The position numbers and the translations under genes are program-made. This document shows, piece after piece, positions 36,658 to 46,884 of a stretch of 64,000 nucleotides of DNA (its first letter is position 1; each line of letters begins with the position of its first letter). The DNA comes from an uncultured Paracoccaceae bacterium. Lineage in GTDB: Bacteria > Bacteroidota > Bacteroidia > Flavobacteriales > Flavobacteriaceae. Location of the stretch: positions 62,001 through 126,000 of the forward strand of contig CALSPC010000003.1 of NCBI GenBank assembly GCA_943788135.1, written 5' to 3'. The notes under the pieces are model-generated. The model made no database searches. It saw nothing but the letters and a program-made list of their open reading frames with translations, and was not told the DNA's origin.

Positions 36658-37938
36658 TTAGATTGCAGGATTTGATATTTGGTTGCTTAACTTTTTAAAA
36701 TAGTAATGTCCTGTAAAAACTAACAATAACTCCGTTAAGGTTACTATTGTAGCAATTCCATATATATCGTAAAAATGAACAAAAATTAAATTCACAATCA
36801 TATTAAATAATCCTCCGAATATTAAAATGTTCATTCTAACTTTATAGCGTTTTATGGCAGGAAAGTATAACATATTGTAAAGCATATTTAAACCAGAAAA
36901 CATTGATATAAAGCTTAATATTCTAAACACATTTGCATAACTGGTTATTAAAATATCATCATAGACAATATCTAATATACTTTTTGCAAAAAGTAAAATT
37001 ACTAAAGTTATTATTGTGCTTATAACAAATATAGGAGGCATGATTTTATTTATAATTTGCTTTTTCTGATAGTCATTTTGTCTAGCTACCCAAGGGTATA
37101 AAGCTTGGTATAATGGAACATAGACGTTTTTAACCGCTAAAATAAGTTTTTCCATACTTGCATATACACCCGCAATAATATTTCCAGAAAACAAACCTAA
37201 AATAAAAACATTACTTGCGGTATAAAGGCTTGTGGCAAAATTAGAAACAAACAAGCTAAAGCTTTCTACTAATAACCTTTTTACCAGGTTAAATGTGGGA
37301 AGTTTATATTTAAAATACTTAAAACTTAAACCAAACCCAAGAAGACCAGAAATAACAAAACCAAGTGAATTATAAATAGGCACTTTAAAATAGTCAGCTT
37401 CAGACTTTACCATAAAAAACACAAGAACTGTAAAGATACCCTTCGCTAGAATATTTATAAAAGTTACAAATTTCATCTTTTCAATCCCTTGAAAAAACCA
37501 TACAGGAAAAAATGCTTGCCCAACAACAACGCCAAAACTAAATAAATAAACTTGTGCGTCTATACTAAATCTGGTAACTGTATTTACGATTATGTAAAGT
37601 ATAGCAAATGCTAGAAGTAATAAGCCTAACTTAATGAACATTATTGCAAAAAAAATCTGGCTAGTTTTTTCTTTGTTTTTTCTTGCTAATGATATTTCTC
37701 TTGTGCCACTGATATTAAATCCAAAATCTACAAAAACGGTTAAAAATAAAGCTAAGGATTGAGCAAACATTACCAATCCGAATTTTTCTGTTCCTAAAAC
37801 TCTAACCAGATACGGAAGTATTAGAAGCGGTAAAATATAATTCGCTCCTTGAAGTATAACCAAGGAAAAGAAGTTTTGAACAACTACTTTTTTTTCTCTG
37901 TTTCCTAAAACTGTATATACCTTGTTTAATAGTTTCAT
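36658..37938 (-). CDS. wzx: Repeat-unit flippase (Wzx-like)
   Basis: The 426-residue MOP-superfamily transporter has twelve or so helices. The N-terminal block NFFSLVILQGANYILPLLILPYLVRVLG is split over helix 1, followed by KFGLVMFAQSLALFLTVFVDFGFN and GTREISLAR, all typical of Wzx. It moves lipid-linked repeat units across the inner membrane. It lies 3 bp upstream of the wzy-like gene. Its 5' side opens onto a 145-bp gap without a gene. Confidence 0.9.
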   Translation of the reverse strand: MKLLNKVYTVLGNREKKVVVQNFFSLVILQGANYILPLLILPYLVRVLGTEKFGLVMFAQSLALFLTVFVDFGFNISGTREISLARKNKEKTSQIFFAIMFIKLGLLLLAFAILYIIVNTVTRFSIDAQVYLFSFGVVVGQAFFPVWFFQGIEKMKFVTFINILAKGIFTVLVFFMVKSEADYFKVPIYNSLGFVISGLLGFGLSFKYFKYKLPTFNLVKRLLVESFSLFVSNFATSLYTASNVFILGLFSGNIIAGVYASMEKLILAVKNVYVPLYQALYPWVARQNDYQKKQIINKIMPPIFVISTIITLVILLFAKSILDIVYDDILITSYANVFRILSFISMFSGLNMLYNMLYFPAIKRYKVRMNILIFGGLFNMIVNLIFVHFYDIYGIATIVTLTELLLVFTGHYYFKKLSNQISNPAI

Positions 37939-38083
37939 TAAGAAGTGTCATTTAGTATACAGAGCACAATTGCCAGCAAAAAAAAAGAGCTTGAGGAATA
38001 TATAGATTTTTAACTATGTCCATATTAAAAAAAGATTTAATCATTTTCGTTTTATTTAAAATTCCCCGACGGCTTTGTTTAAA

Positions 38084-38665
38084 TTAATCTTTAATTTGAT
38101 TAATTACATCCAATGTGATGTCATTTCTAAAAAAGAATTCATTTTTCTTTATTTTTTCTTCACTCCAGTTCCACCACTCAAGGGCTTTTAATTTTTTAAT
38201 TATTTCTTCTGAAAACCTATATTTTATAATTTTTGCAGGAACCCCTCCTACAACGGCATAGCTTGGGACATCCTTAGATACTACTGCTTTAGCAGCAATA
38301 ATTGCGCCGTCTCCAATCTTAATTCCATCCATAATTATAACATCTGCTCCAATCCAAACATCACTTCCAATTGTAATCTTATCATATTCTTTAAATTCTG
38401 CTAAGCGCTTAAAGCCTAGGGAGTGTTTTATAGCATATTTTTTAGCATAAAAAATTGGCGATGTTGAAGCTAAGGATGTCGGGTGCATACCTAAGCCCGA
38501 CTTAAAATTCATAGAAATTGAGCAGTATTTTCCAATATTTGTATTATTCACAAAAGCAAATAATCCAATGTAAGAAAAATGTCCTAGTTTAGAGTTAGTA
38601 AACCTAGAAAAAGGAAATACTCTACTTTTTGAACTTATAACTGAGTTTTTTTTGTAAACAATCAT
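38084..38665 (-). CDS. CatB-like (xenobiotic acetyltransferase type) O-acetyltransferase
   Basis: The 193-residue left-handed beta-helix protein contains SYIGLFAFVNNTNIGKYCSI, a loop with GMHPTSLAS holding a likely catalytic histidine, DVWIGADVIIMDGIKIGDGA and VVGGVPAKIIKYRF. The family acetylates sugars or small acceptors from acetyl-CoA. It overlaps the next upstream gene, a glycosyltransferase, by 4 bp. With the WcaF-like gene it suggests a polysaccharide acetylated at two positions. Confidence 0.87.
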   Translation of the reverse strand: MIVYKKNSVISSKSRVFPFSRFTNSKLGHFSYIGLFAFVNNTNIGKYCSISMNFKSGLGMHPTSLASTSPIFYAKKYAIKHSLGFKRLAEFKEYDKITIGSDVWIGADVIIMDGIKIGDGAIIAAKAVVSKDVPSYAVVGGVPAKIIKYRFSEEIIKKLKALEWWNWSEEKIKKNEFFFRNDITLDVINQIKD

Positions 38666-39627
38666 TCTTTATTATTATAATATTTTGAAACTTCCCCTAT
38701 TTTTTCAAATAGTAACCCCGTCTTAAGATATAAAACGGTTTTAACTTTATCAATTAAATTTGGGCCCATAAAAAACTGGCGAAACTGTTTTATAACATCT
38801 TTGTTAAAATTAGTAGTGTTTTCTTGAAAATCATATAATTCGATATTGTTCAATTCCTTTTGATTATAAATGTCATACTTTACTTTGTGCTGTCCTGACC
38901 CGTCAAAACCTATATTCTTAAGTTTACTGTCTCTAGCCCATACACAAACACCTTTGCTTTTAAAAATATGAGCATACCACCTAATTAGCCAACTATTTAC
39001 TTCTTTTTTAGTTTGGAGTTCTAAAAAATACGAAAATGATTTCCCGGACCAATTAAATATCTTTACTAAATTGATGTCTGATAATATTTTATTGTAATAG
39101 GCTTTGTCCTCAAAATCACACGCCAACCATTTACTTTTCCATGTTCCCCACCCCCATGAGCATGGATATGGAGTAATATAAGTGTCCTTCAAAGGCTTGT
39201 GTCTAAGCGGCATTCCAAATCCAGAAACATGCATAACATTTTCAAAATTCTTATAGAAATTCAAGGTGCTTTCCATATAATTGAAATAATTGCTGTACGG
39301 AATGCAATCATCTTCCAAAACTGTAACAGCATCGTAGCCTAAATTAAAAACTTCATTAACTCCCGAAATAACATTGTTTGCTAACCCAAAATTATTTTCC
39401 CTAAAAATTATTTTACAGCTGCCTTTGTCCTTTATACTCTGTTTTACATAGTCTCTGACTTTGGACGTTTTTATTTTATTATGCGTTTTTGGACCATCAC
39501 AAAAAACAAACAAAGGAAGTTCCTTCTTAAATTTAAGTATTTTAGGTAAAGAGTTTTTTAAATGATCAACACGATTATAACAAAAATAAATGACCGCTAT
39601 TTTAATTTTTTTATCAGAGCTTTTCAT
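38662..39627 (-). CDS. GT-A glycosyltransferase resembling the GNT-I type
   Basis: About 321 residues from the ATG at 39627; the TTG at 39651 further upstream is rejected. The start is IKIAVIYFCYNRVDHL. The metal-binding acidic motif is VTVLEDDCIPYSNYFNYM, and the acceptor region has PYPCSWGWGTWKSKW. The EDD motif and the SWGWGTW block are found in bacterial transferases distantly related to N-acetylglucosaminyltransferase I. The donor and acceptor are unknown. It overlaps the acetyltransferase gene by 4 bp and follows the small lipoprotein gene by 13 bp. Confidence 0.8.
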   Translation of the reverse strand: MKSSDKKIKIAVIYFCYNRVDHLKNSLPKILKFKKELPLFVFCDGPKTHNKIKTSKVRDYVKQSIKDKGSCKIIFRENNFGLANNVISGVNEVFNLGYDAVTVLEDDCIPYSNYFNYMESTLNFYKNFENVMHVSGFGMPLRHKPLKDTYITPYPCSWGWGTWKSKWLACDFEDKAYYNKILSDINLVKIFNWSGKSFSYFLELQTKKEVNSWLIRWYAHIFKSKGVCVWARDSKLKNIGFDGSGQHKVKYDIYNQKELNNIELYDFQENTTNFNKDVIKQFRQFFMGPNLIDKVKTVLYLKTGLLFEKIGEVSKYYNNKE

Positions 39628-39640
39628 GGTTAATTTTTTT

Positions 39641-40267
39641 TTATTTTGCAAGTTCCTCTAAAACTAAACTAGATGGTATTATATTAACATGACTCTTCTC
39701 ATTAGTCGCTCCTTCCCAAGTAATTGCTTTTCCTAGTTCAGATGTTGGTCCTAAAATTATTTTCATTTTATTTGAATTAACTTCTGCAGTCAAACTACAT
39801 TTGTACCATCCTTTATCAACCTCTTCAATTTTAGCTTCTCCGTTAAAAAACTCTCCAACATCAACAACTTCTTTTAGTAACCCCTTTTCTAAATCGAATA
39901 TTGCATCTGCTCTATTAGGGTACTCACCAATAATTCTTAATCCAAAAAAACTACCTAAGTGATCTTTTTTAACCAAAATACTAGCTCTGTAGTAATTACC
40001 AAATACGACAGGAATATTATTTACTGAAGCGTATGCTGTTTCTGTTATACTGGTTCTTGAAAGTCTAAATACTTGTTTGTTGGTTTGATTTAAGTTGTCA
40101 TTTGTCGTATTTAGTGTTAATCTATTTAATTGCCATAGAGGATGATTTGGAAGAATAATTTCATTTACGGCTTCTGTATTGTTAGTAATTCCTTTTTTTT
40201 CTTTAGGTGTGTTTTTGCAGCTAAGCACAAACACTAACGTTATTAGGGTGAGATATATTTTATTCAT
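39641..40267 (-). CDS. Lipoprotein with carbohydrate-binding-like jelly-roll domain
   Basis: The protein is 208 residues from the ATG at 40267. Lipoprotein signal: LITLVFVLSC, cysteine at about residue 17. The body is beta-rich, with SITETAYASVNNIPVVFGNY, FFGLRIIGEYPNRADAIFD and GWYKCSLTAEV, which resembles CBM-like domains that pack around an aromatic core. Such a domain is unusual inside a Wzx/Wzy gene cluster. A role in holding the polymer at the cell surface is a guess. Overlap with neighbouring reading frames and the same strand indicate co-transcription. Confidence 0.7.
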   Translation of the reverse strand: MNKIYLTLITLVFVLSCKNTPKEKKGITNNTEAVNEIILPNHPLWQLNRLTLNTTNDNLNQTNKQVFRLSRTSITETAYASVNNIPVVFGNYYRASILVKKDHLGSFFGLRIIGEYPNRADAIFDLEKGLLKEVVDVGEFFNGEAKIEEVDKGWYKCSLTAEVNSNKMKIILGPTSELGKAITWEGATNEKSHVNIIPSSLVLEELAK

Positions 40268-40296
40268 TTTAGTTTCTTTTATTATAGCTGGTGTTT

Positions 40297-41361
40297 TCAT
40301 CTCTTAATACGATTTGAAGGATTTAAATACCAATCTATAATTTCAATAATTCCCTGTTGGAGTCCTACTTGATGTTTCCACCCTAAACTATGTAATTTAG
40401 AAACATCTGTGAGCTTCCTTAAAGTACCATCTGGTTTATCAGAATTAAAGACTAACTCTCCTTTAAAACCAATTGTTTGTTTTATTGTTTCCGCTAATTC
40501 TTTTATAGAAACGTCAATACCAGTACCAATATTTATATGCGTGTTTCTAATTTCTTTAGCGCTACCAGGGTAGGTGTCTGAAAAATCCCTGTTTTCCATG
40601 ATAAACACACAGGCGTCAGCCATGTCTTCACTCCACAAAAATTCACGCCTTGGTGCTCCTGTACCCCAGACTTCCACACTTTCGGTTGAAACACCGAACC
40701 GGTTTAAAGCAGTTGTTGCTTCTTCAATGTTTGCTACATTTAAATCTTGAACAACGGCATCAAATTTTGATTCTGAAAGAAGTTTTGCTAAATGTATTTT
40801 ACGAATAAGCGCAGGTAACACATGAGATGTCTCAAGATCAAAATTATCATTAGGGCCATACAGATTTGTTGGCATTACAGAGATAAAGTTAGTGCCGTAT
40901 TGTAAATTATAGCTTTCGCACATTTTAATACCCGCAATTTTTGCTATTGCATAGGGTTCGTTGGTGTATTCTAAGGGGTCGGATAATAGATAATCTTCCC
41001 TCATGGGTTGAGGGCAATTTTTTGGATAGATACAGGTGCTGCCTAAAAACATCAATTTTTTTACGCCATTAAGATAACTTTGATGAATGACATTATTCTG
41101 AATCATAAGGTTTTGATGTATAAAGTCTGCTCTATACACATTGTTAGCCACAATACCACCAACTTTTGCAGCAGCTAAAAAAACATAGTCTGGTTTTTGT
41201 GTTTTAAAAAATTCTTGTGTTGCTAGTTGGTTTGTTAAATCGAGTTCTTTAAATGTGCGCGTTATGGTGTTTTTGTAGCCTTTTTGGTGGAGGTTGTCTA
41301 AAATAGCACTCCCTACCAAACCTCTATGCCCTGCAACGTATATTTTAGAATTTATATCCAT
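40297..41361 (-). CDS. fcl: GDP-L-fucose synthase
   Basis: Converts GDP-4-keto-6-deoxymannose to GDP-L-fucose with NADPH by epimerisation and reduction. The 354-residue protein has the NADP site [24 protein letters not shown], the catalytic YAIAK and the family block [13 protein letters not shown]. It carries an insertion of about 30 residues around 195-225 ([19 protein letters not shown]) compared with E. coli WcaG. It lies 3 bp after gmd, and the two enzymes act in sequence. Confidence 0.95.
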   Translation of the reverse strand: MDINSKIYVAGHRGLVGSAILDNLHQKGYKNTITRTFKELDLTNQLATQEFFKTQKPDYVFLAAAKVGGIVANNVYRADFIHQNLMIQNNVIHQSYLNGVKKLMFLGSTCIYPKNCPQPMREDYLLSDPLEYTNEPYAIAKIAGIKMCESYNLQYGTNFISVMPTNLYGPNDNFDLETSHVLPALIRKIHLAKLLSESKFDAVVQDLNVANIEEATTALNRFGVSTESVEVWGTGAPRREFLWSEDMADACVFIMENRDFSDTYPGSAKEIRNTHINIGTGIDVSIKELAETIKQTIGFKGELVFNSDKPDGTLRKLTDVSKLHSLGWKHQVGLQQGIIEIIDWYLNPSNRIKR

Positions 41362-41364
41362 AAA

Positions 41365-42486
41365 TTATTCGTAATAATTTTTGATTGTATAACCTCCGTC
41401 TTTCAAATATTGTTGCTTTTGCATAAGTTTCAAATCGCTAATCATCATGTCCTCTACTAAATAGTTCAAATCATATTTGGGAACCCACCCAAGCTTTTCT
41501 TTGGCTTTAGTAGCATCACCTATTAACAAATCTACTTCTGTTGGTCTAAAGTACTTTGGATCAATAGAAACAACTTCTTTTCCTATCTCTAATGAATAGG
41601 TTTGATTATTAGAAGATTTTATATATCCTTTCTCTTCGACTCCAGTTCCCTTAAATTCTAATTCTACACCAACATGTTTAAAACACATTTTAATAAAATC
41701 TCTTACACTTGTTGTTTTTCCTGTAGCAATCACCCAGTCTTCTGCTTGGTTAGCTTGTAATATCATCCACATCATTCGGACATAATCCTTGGCATGACCC
41801 CAATCTCTTTGAGCATCCAAGTTTCCTAAATACATCTTATCCTGAAGTCCCAACGCTATTTTAGAGGTAGCTCTGGTAATTTTTCTAGTGACAAAGGTTT
41901 CCCCTCTTACAGGTGATTCATGATTAAATAAAATTCCGTTACAAGCATAAATACCGTAGGCCTCTCTGTAATTGACAGAAATCCAATACGCATACATTTT
42001 AGCAACCGCGTAAGGACTTCTTGGATAAAAAGGTGTCGTTTCTGTTTGAGGGACCTCCTGAACTTTTCCATAAAGCTCCGAAGTAGAGGCTTGATAAATC
42101 CTAGTCTTTTTTTCAAGACCCAAAAATCTAATGGCTTCCAATAAACGTAAGGTTCCAATACCATCTGCATTTGCGGTATATTCTGGCATTTCAAAAGAAA
42201 CTTGAACATGACTCATCGCTGCAAGATTATAAATCTCGTCAGGTTGGACCTCTTTAATGATTCTTGTAAGGTTTGTGCTATCTGTTAAATCTCCATAATG
42301 AAGAAAGAAATTTTGATTTTCTACATGAGGATCTTGGTATAAGTGATCAATTCGAGCGGTATTAAACAAGGATGCTCTCCGTTTTAACCCATGAACTAAA
42401 TATCCCTTTTTAAGAAGAAATTCACTCAAGTAGGCGCCATCCTGCCCCGTTACTCCAGTTATAAGTGCTACTTTTTGTTGTTCCAT
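41365..42486 (-). CDS. gmd: GDP-mannose 4,6-dehydratase
   Basis: First committed step to GDP-fucose: GDP-D-mannose to GDP-4-keto-6-deoxymannose. The 373 residues include [16 protein letters not shown] (NADP), [33 protein letters not shown] (catalytic Tyr-Lys) and GDLTDSTNL. The GDP-mannose-producing genes manB and manC are not in this window. Confidence 0.97.
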   Translation of the reverse strand: MEQQKVALITGVTGQDGAYLSEFLLKKGYLVHGLKRRASLFNTARIDHLYQDPHVENQNFFLHYGDLTDSTNLTRIIKEVQPDEIYNLAAMSHVQVSFEMPEYTANADGIGTLRLLEAIRFLGLEKKTRIYQASTSELYGKVQEVPQTETTPFYPRSPYAVAKMYAYWISVNYREAYGIYACNGILFNHESPVRGETFVTRKITRATSKIALGLQDKMYLGNLDAQRDWGHAKDYVRMMWMILQANQAEDWVIATGKTTSVRDFIKMCFKHVGVELEFKGTGVEEKGYIKSSNNQTYSLEIGKEVVSIDPKYFRPTEVDLLIGDATKAKEKLGWVPKYDLNYLVEDMMISDLKLMQKQQYLKDGGYTIKNYYE

Positions 42487-42490
42487 TGTA

Positions 42491-43346
42491 TTATCTGTTT
42501 TCTATTGCTTTTTTTAAACTTATTTCCCACTTGTAGGGAATACTGTTAAACACTTTTTTAGCGCGCGCTGTGTCCAAAACACTGTATTTAGGGCGTGTGG
42601 CAGCGGTTGTATACTGAGTAGATGAGATTGGAGTTACTCGTACCGAATTTTTACAAGATTCAAAAATCGCTTTTGCAAATCCATACCAGCTAGTTTCTCC
42701 TTCATTGCTGTAATGATACAGACCAAAATTAGTGTTTTTAGAATTGATGATTTTTAATATAACGTCTGCTAAATCTCCTGCGTAGGTTGGTGTGCCTATT
42801 TGATCTGATACCACGCTAATTTCATCACGTATCTCGGCTAGTCGAAGCATCGTTTTCATAAAATTAGCACCATGCTCAGAATATAGCCAAGATGTTCGTA
42901 TAATAAAATGTTTTTTTAATGTTTTCTGTATCTCAACTTCCCCTTGTAGTTTAGAAGCGCCATACACACTGATTGGCTTGGGAATATCTGTTTCAGTGTA
43001 CGGTTCTGTTTTATTACCATCAAACACAAAATCGGTCGAAATATGAATTAAAATAGCGTCTTGAGCGTTACAAACAAGTGCTAAATTTTTTGCACCTTTC
43101 GCGTTGATTTCAAACGCTTTTTCGACCTCTGTTTCTGCCTTATCAACTGCTGTATAGGCTGCACAATTGATGCAATAATCAATTTTTTGATTCGTTGTAA
43201 AAAACTCCTCTACGTCCTTCAAGTTACAAATATCTAGCTCTTGATAGTCTGTATAAATAAAATGTAATTCCTTTATACTGCTTAGCGCGGTCTTTAATAC
43301 AACTTGCCAATTGCCCGTTACTTCCTGTTACCAATACATTGATCAT
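42491..43346 (-). pseudogene. rfbD: dTDP-4-dehydrorhamnose reductase, one frameshift
   Basis: Last step of dTDP-L-rhamnose synthesis. The N-terminus MINVLVTGSNGQLASC is in one frame. After one extra T in the T4 run (complement of 43259-43262) the protein continues FIYTDYQELDICNLKD in the next frame. It then runs through STDFVFDG, the catalytic YGASKLQGE and TSWLYSEHG to RAKKVFNSIPYKWE. Corrected length is 284 residues, normal for RfbD. The ATG overlaps the corrected rfbC stop as ATGA. No other damage was found, so sequencing error is likely. Confidence 0.88.
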
Positions 43347-43892
43347 AGGTCTATGTTTGAAAGTGTTGGCAATACTAAGTCTTTTTCTGAAACAATAAAC
43401 TCTCTTGTAGGTAAGCGCCAGTCGATTGCCTAGAGAGGGATCGTCATAGTCGAAGTCCTTGTTCTGAAGCCTTGTTATAAAAATTATCACATTTGTAAGA
43501 AAATATAGCGGTTTCACTAAGTACTATAAACCCATGTGCAAACCCTCGCGGGACAAAAAGCTGGTCTTTGTTGTCTTCTGATAACTCAATTGAAAAATGC
43601 TTAGCATAATGTAGGAGACTCTTTTCGCATATCTACGACCACATCTAAAACCGTTCCTTTTATCACCCGCACCAAGTTTGGCCTGTGCATAGTCTCCAGT
43701 CTGAAAATGTAAGCCTCTTAAGACCCCTTTGGAAGAAAACGATTCATTGTCTTGAACAAAGTTAATCTCCTGACCTATTAATGCGTTGAACTTATTTTGA
43801 TTGAAGCTTTCAAAAAAATAGCCTCTAGAGTCTTTAAACACAGTCGGCTCTATAACAAAGCACCCTTTAAGTTTCGTTTCTGTTGCTTTCAT
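43343..43892 (-). pseudogene. rfbC: dTDP-4-dehydrorhamnose 3,5-epimerase, four frameshifts
   Basis: Third step of dTDP-rhamnose synthesis. Conserved parts appear in order in shifting frames: FKDSRGYFFESFNQNKF, GVLRGLHFQ with the catalytic histidine, RVIKGTVLDVVVDMRKESPT, DQLFVPRGFAHGF, YDDPSLG, and DWRLPTRE ending LSNIDL. One extra base at each of about 43672, 43610, 43450 and 43426 explains every break. Corrected length is about 181 residues, normal. The 5' end overlaps rfbA by 26 bp. Confidence 0.87.
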
Positions 43893-44757
43893 TCTTTTTA
43901 TTCAAAAGTTGCATTAAATTTTTACTGTAACCGCTTTTTAATAAGGGCTCTACCAATCTTTTGAATTGTGCCTCGTCTATATATCCCATCTCGTATGCGA
44001 CACCTTCAATAGCGCCTACTTTTAGGCCTTGGCGCTGCTCAATGACCTCCACAAATTGAGAGGCTTGCATTAACGATTGAAACGTTCCGGTATCTAACCA
44101 AGCGGTTCCTCGATCTAAAATACTGACGCTGAGCTTACCTTGTTTGAGGTATTCCTTATTAACGTCTGTTATTTCTAATTCGCCTCGGTGACTGGGTTTA
44201 ATGTTTTTTGCAATTTCGACAACCGTATTATCATAAAAATAAATCCCAGGAACGGCATAATTCGATTTAGGATGTTCTGGTTTTTCTTCTATAGAAATCG
44301 CTTTGCTATCCTGATCAAATTCAACAACACCATAACGTTCTGGATCATTAACTCGATACGCATAAATAATACCGCCATCGGGGTTATTATTAGCTTGTAA
44401 AAGTTTCTCTAAACCTGTGCCATAAAAAATATTATCTCCTAAAATAAGAGCCACTTTATCATCGCCTATAAAATCTTCACCAATTAAAAACGCTTCTGCT
44501 AACCCATTCGGATGTTCTTGTTCTGCATATTCAAATGTGCAACCGTACTTTTTACCGTCTCCTAATAAATCTTTAAACAGCGGTAAATCTTTTGGCGTTG
44601 AGATGATTAAAACTTCATTAATTCCGGCATACATCAATGTCGACAACGGATAATAAATCATCGGCTTGTCATAGATAGGCATCAATTGCTTACTTACAGA
44701 CAGCGTTAAGGGGTGTAGTCGTGTTCCAGAGCCTCCAGCGAGAATAATTCCTTTCAT
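43867..44757 (-). CDS. rfbA: Glucose-1-phosphate thymidylyltransferase
   Basis: Makes dTDP-glucose from dTTP and glucose 1-phosphate, the entry to the rhamnose pathway. The 296-residue protein has [16 protein letters not shown], the nucleotide-binding signature, and [33 protein letters not shown] and ITDVNKEYL. It is intact, unlike rfbC and rfbD downstream. It lies 6 bp after rfbB. Confidence 0.97.
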   Translation of the reverse strand: MKGIILAGGSGTRLHPLTLSVSKQLMPIYDKPMIYYPLSTLMYAGINEVLIISTPKDLPLFKDLLGDGKKYGCTFEYAEQEHPNGLAEAFLIGEDFIGDDKVALILGDNIFYGTGLEKLLQANNNPDGGIIYAYRVNDPERYGVVEFDQDSKAISIEEKPEHPKSNYAVPGIYFYDNTVVEIAKNIKPSHRGELEITDVNKEYLKQGKLSVSILDRGTAWLDTGTFQSLMQASQFVEVIEQRQGLKVGAIEGVAYEMGYIDEAQFKRLVEPLLKSGYSKNLMQLLNKKNESNRNET

Positions 44758-44763
44758 CTGTTG

Positions 44764-45807
44764 TTAGTTATATTGTTTGTTATAATAGGACTGATAAGCC
44801 CCTGAAGTTACGTTCTTTAGCCAAGCATCGTTCTTAAGGTACCAGTCAATAGAAATCGCCAAGCCTTCTTCAAAAGTTACTGAGGGCTTCCACCCTAACT
44901 CCGTATTAATTTTTGAAGCGTCAATAGCGTAACGTAAATCATGACCAGGGCGGTCTTTAACAAACGTTATGAGCTGCGCTGATTCGCCTTCTGGACGACC
45001 AAGTTTCACGTCCATTTGATGGCATAACTCTTTTACCAAGTCGATGTTTTTCCACTCATTAAAGCCACCAATGTTATAAGTCTCTTTGTTTTTTCCTTTG
45101 TGAAATACCAAATCAATCGCTTCTGCATGATCTTTTACATACAGCCAATCCCTTGTGTATTCTCCATCTCCATAAACTGGAAGAGGTTCTCTATTTATAA
45201 TATTATTAATAAATAACGGAATAAGTTTTTCTGGAAATTGATTCTGTCCATAGTTATTCGAACAATTTGTGATTACATAGGGCATGTCATAGGTTTCTCC
45301 ATAGGATCTTACAATATGGTCTGAACTTGCCTTAGAAGCCGAATAGGGCGAATTTGGATCGTAGGGAGTTGTCTCTGTAAACAGTCCTGTTTGACCTAAT
45401 GTTCCGTAAACCTCATCAGTGCTGATGTGATAAAATAATTTGTTGTCAAAATTGTCTTTCCAAGTGTTTTTAAAAGCATTTAACAGGATTGTCGTGCCTA
45501 TAACATTGGTTTTAATGAACGCTAGGGGGTCTTTTATAGATCTGTCCACATGAGACTCCGCAGCTAAATGAATAACGCTATCAAACTTGTGGGCTTTAAA
45601 CAATTCGTTTATAAAGTGCTCGTCTGTTATATCGCCTTTTATAAAGGTATAGTTCGGCTTAGCTTCAATGGCTTTTAAGTTCTCTAAATTGCCGGCATAG
45701 GTTAGGGCGTCTAAATTGAAAATATGATATTGCGGATGTCTTTCTACGAATAAATTAATGACATGTGACCCTATAAAGCCAGCGCCTCCTGTTATCAATA
45801 TTTTCAT
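44764..45807 (-). CDS. rfbB: dTDP-glucose 4,6-dehydratase
   Basis: Second step of dTDP-rhamnose synthesis, with bound NAD. The 347 residues include ITGGAGFIGSHVI, HLAAESHVDRSI, STDEVYGTLG and the catalytic YSASKASSDHIV. The conserved NNYGQNQFPEKLIP and DWLYVKDHAEAI are also present. Its ATG overlaps the corrected stop of the Wzz-like gene (ATGA). Confidence 0.97.
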   Translation of the reverse strand: MKILITGGAGFIGSHVINLFVERHPQYHIFNLDALTYAGNLENLKAIEAKPNYTFIKGDITDEHFINELFKAHKFDSVIHLAAESHVDRSIKDPLAFIKTNVIGTTILLNAFKNTWKDNFDNKLFYHISTDEVYGTLGQTGLFTETTPYDPNSPYSASKASSDHIVRSYGETYDMPYVITNCSNNYGQNQFPEKLIPLFINNIINREPLPVYGDGEYTRDWLYVKDHAEAIDLVFHKGKNKETYNIGGFNEWKNIDLVKELCHQMDVKLGRPEGESAQLITFVKDRPGHDLRYAIDASKINTELGWKPSVTFEEGLAISIDWYLKNDAWLKNVTSGAYQSYYNKQYN

Positions 45808-46878
45808 ATACTCTTCTTATAGGTTTCTAAAAATTTTAAAAACTCTAATCCTAACAAAATTATAAACGCACCTAAAAAGAATAAAACCGCATAATATAAC
45901 TTAACACTAAGTTCCTTTCCAAAGAGCACTTTGTCAGTACTTGCAAACCCTGAATCCTGTTTATTGGATATCATTTCGACAATATACTGCCTTGTCTTGA
46001 AGACTTCTTTCGATCTCCACTAATTCTGCTCTTAATTCTAAATCGCTTTGGTATAAGTCAAATTCTTTGGTTTTTTCAATAGCGGTAGACCCTTCAAAAG
46101 TAATGCCTATTTCTGAAGATTTATCAGACTTTGAGTTCATTTCCAATACGCGCTTATATGTGTTTTGAAGAGAATCCGACTTAACTAAGGCGAGTTCCAA
46201 AGCGTCTTTTCTTCGATTAAGTTCTGCTATATCTTTTCGCTGTTCGTTAACAAAAAACGGGTTAGAGTTGATGGTCTTTACAATGTTCTCAAAAACAGAC
46301 TTGAAATTACTCCTCTGCGTAGATTCAATGCTTATTTGTTGATAGGTATGCGTGTAGTCTTCATTGTTTTTTAAAAAATCTTCATATTCGATCTTTGTTG
46401 CCGCTAATGAATCTAGCTCTTTCATGTAGTCGTTAAACGCCAGAAGTTTTTGGTTCTCACTGACAACAGGTTTTACATTAAATGATAAAATAGAATTTGC
46501 TTTTTCCTCATCTAAGTTTAACGCTTCTGCTAATATTTTATAGTCGCTTTGCTTCAATAAATCATTGTAGTACCCTACCGAGCTGTACAAATTTTCTCCG
46601 ATCGGATAATTTTGTACAAGAGTTACAGAAGACTGGTATTTAGCTTCAGACGTTGAAGTGCTTAAGTATCCAATTACAACTCCTGTAATTCCTGCTAATA
46701 CAAGAATAATAATGTGTTTCTTGGTAAAAAAAACAAACCACACAAATGCTGAAAAAAGCCCCATAAAGATGCTTTTAATAAAATTAAAGAACCGATCAAA
46801 TGCGTTTCCGATAAGCTTAAAAAGCTGTCCTAAATCGACTTCCTCTGAGTTGTTGGGTGTATTCGGGTTTGTGCTCAT
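45804..46878 (-). pseudogene. Wzz-like chain-length determinant, one frameshift
   Basis: The main frame (305 residues) has an N-terminal membrane helix (IIILVLAGITGVVIGYL, about 53-70) and a long periplasmic helical region. It then ends at DKAVYCRNDIQ. One extra base at about 45979-45986 separates it from a second frame that continues IVEMISNKQDSGFASTDKVL, a second membrane helix (YYAVLFFLGAFIILLGLEFL) and a stop at 45804. The corrected protein of about 357 residues has the two-helix layout of Wzz proteins, which set polymer length together with Wzy. No C-terminal tyrosine kinase domain is present. Confidence 0.78.
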
Positions 46879-46884
46879 AATGTA

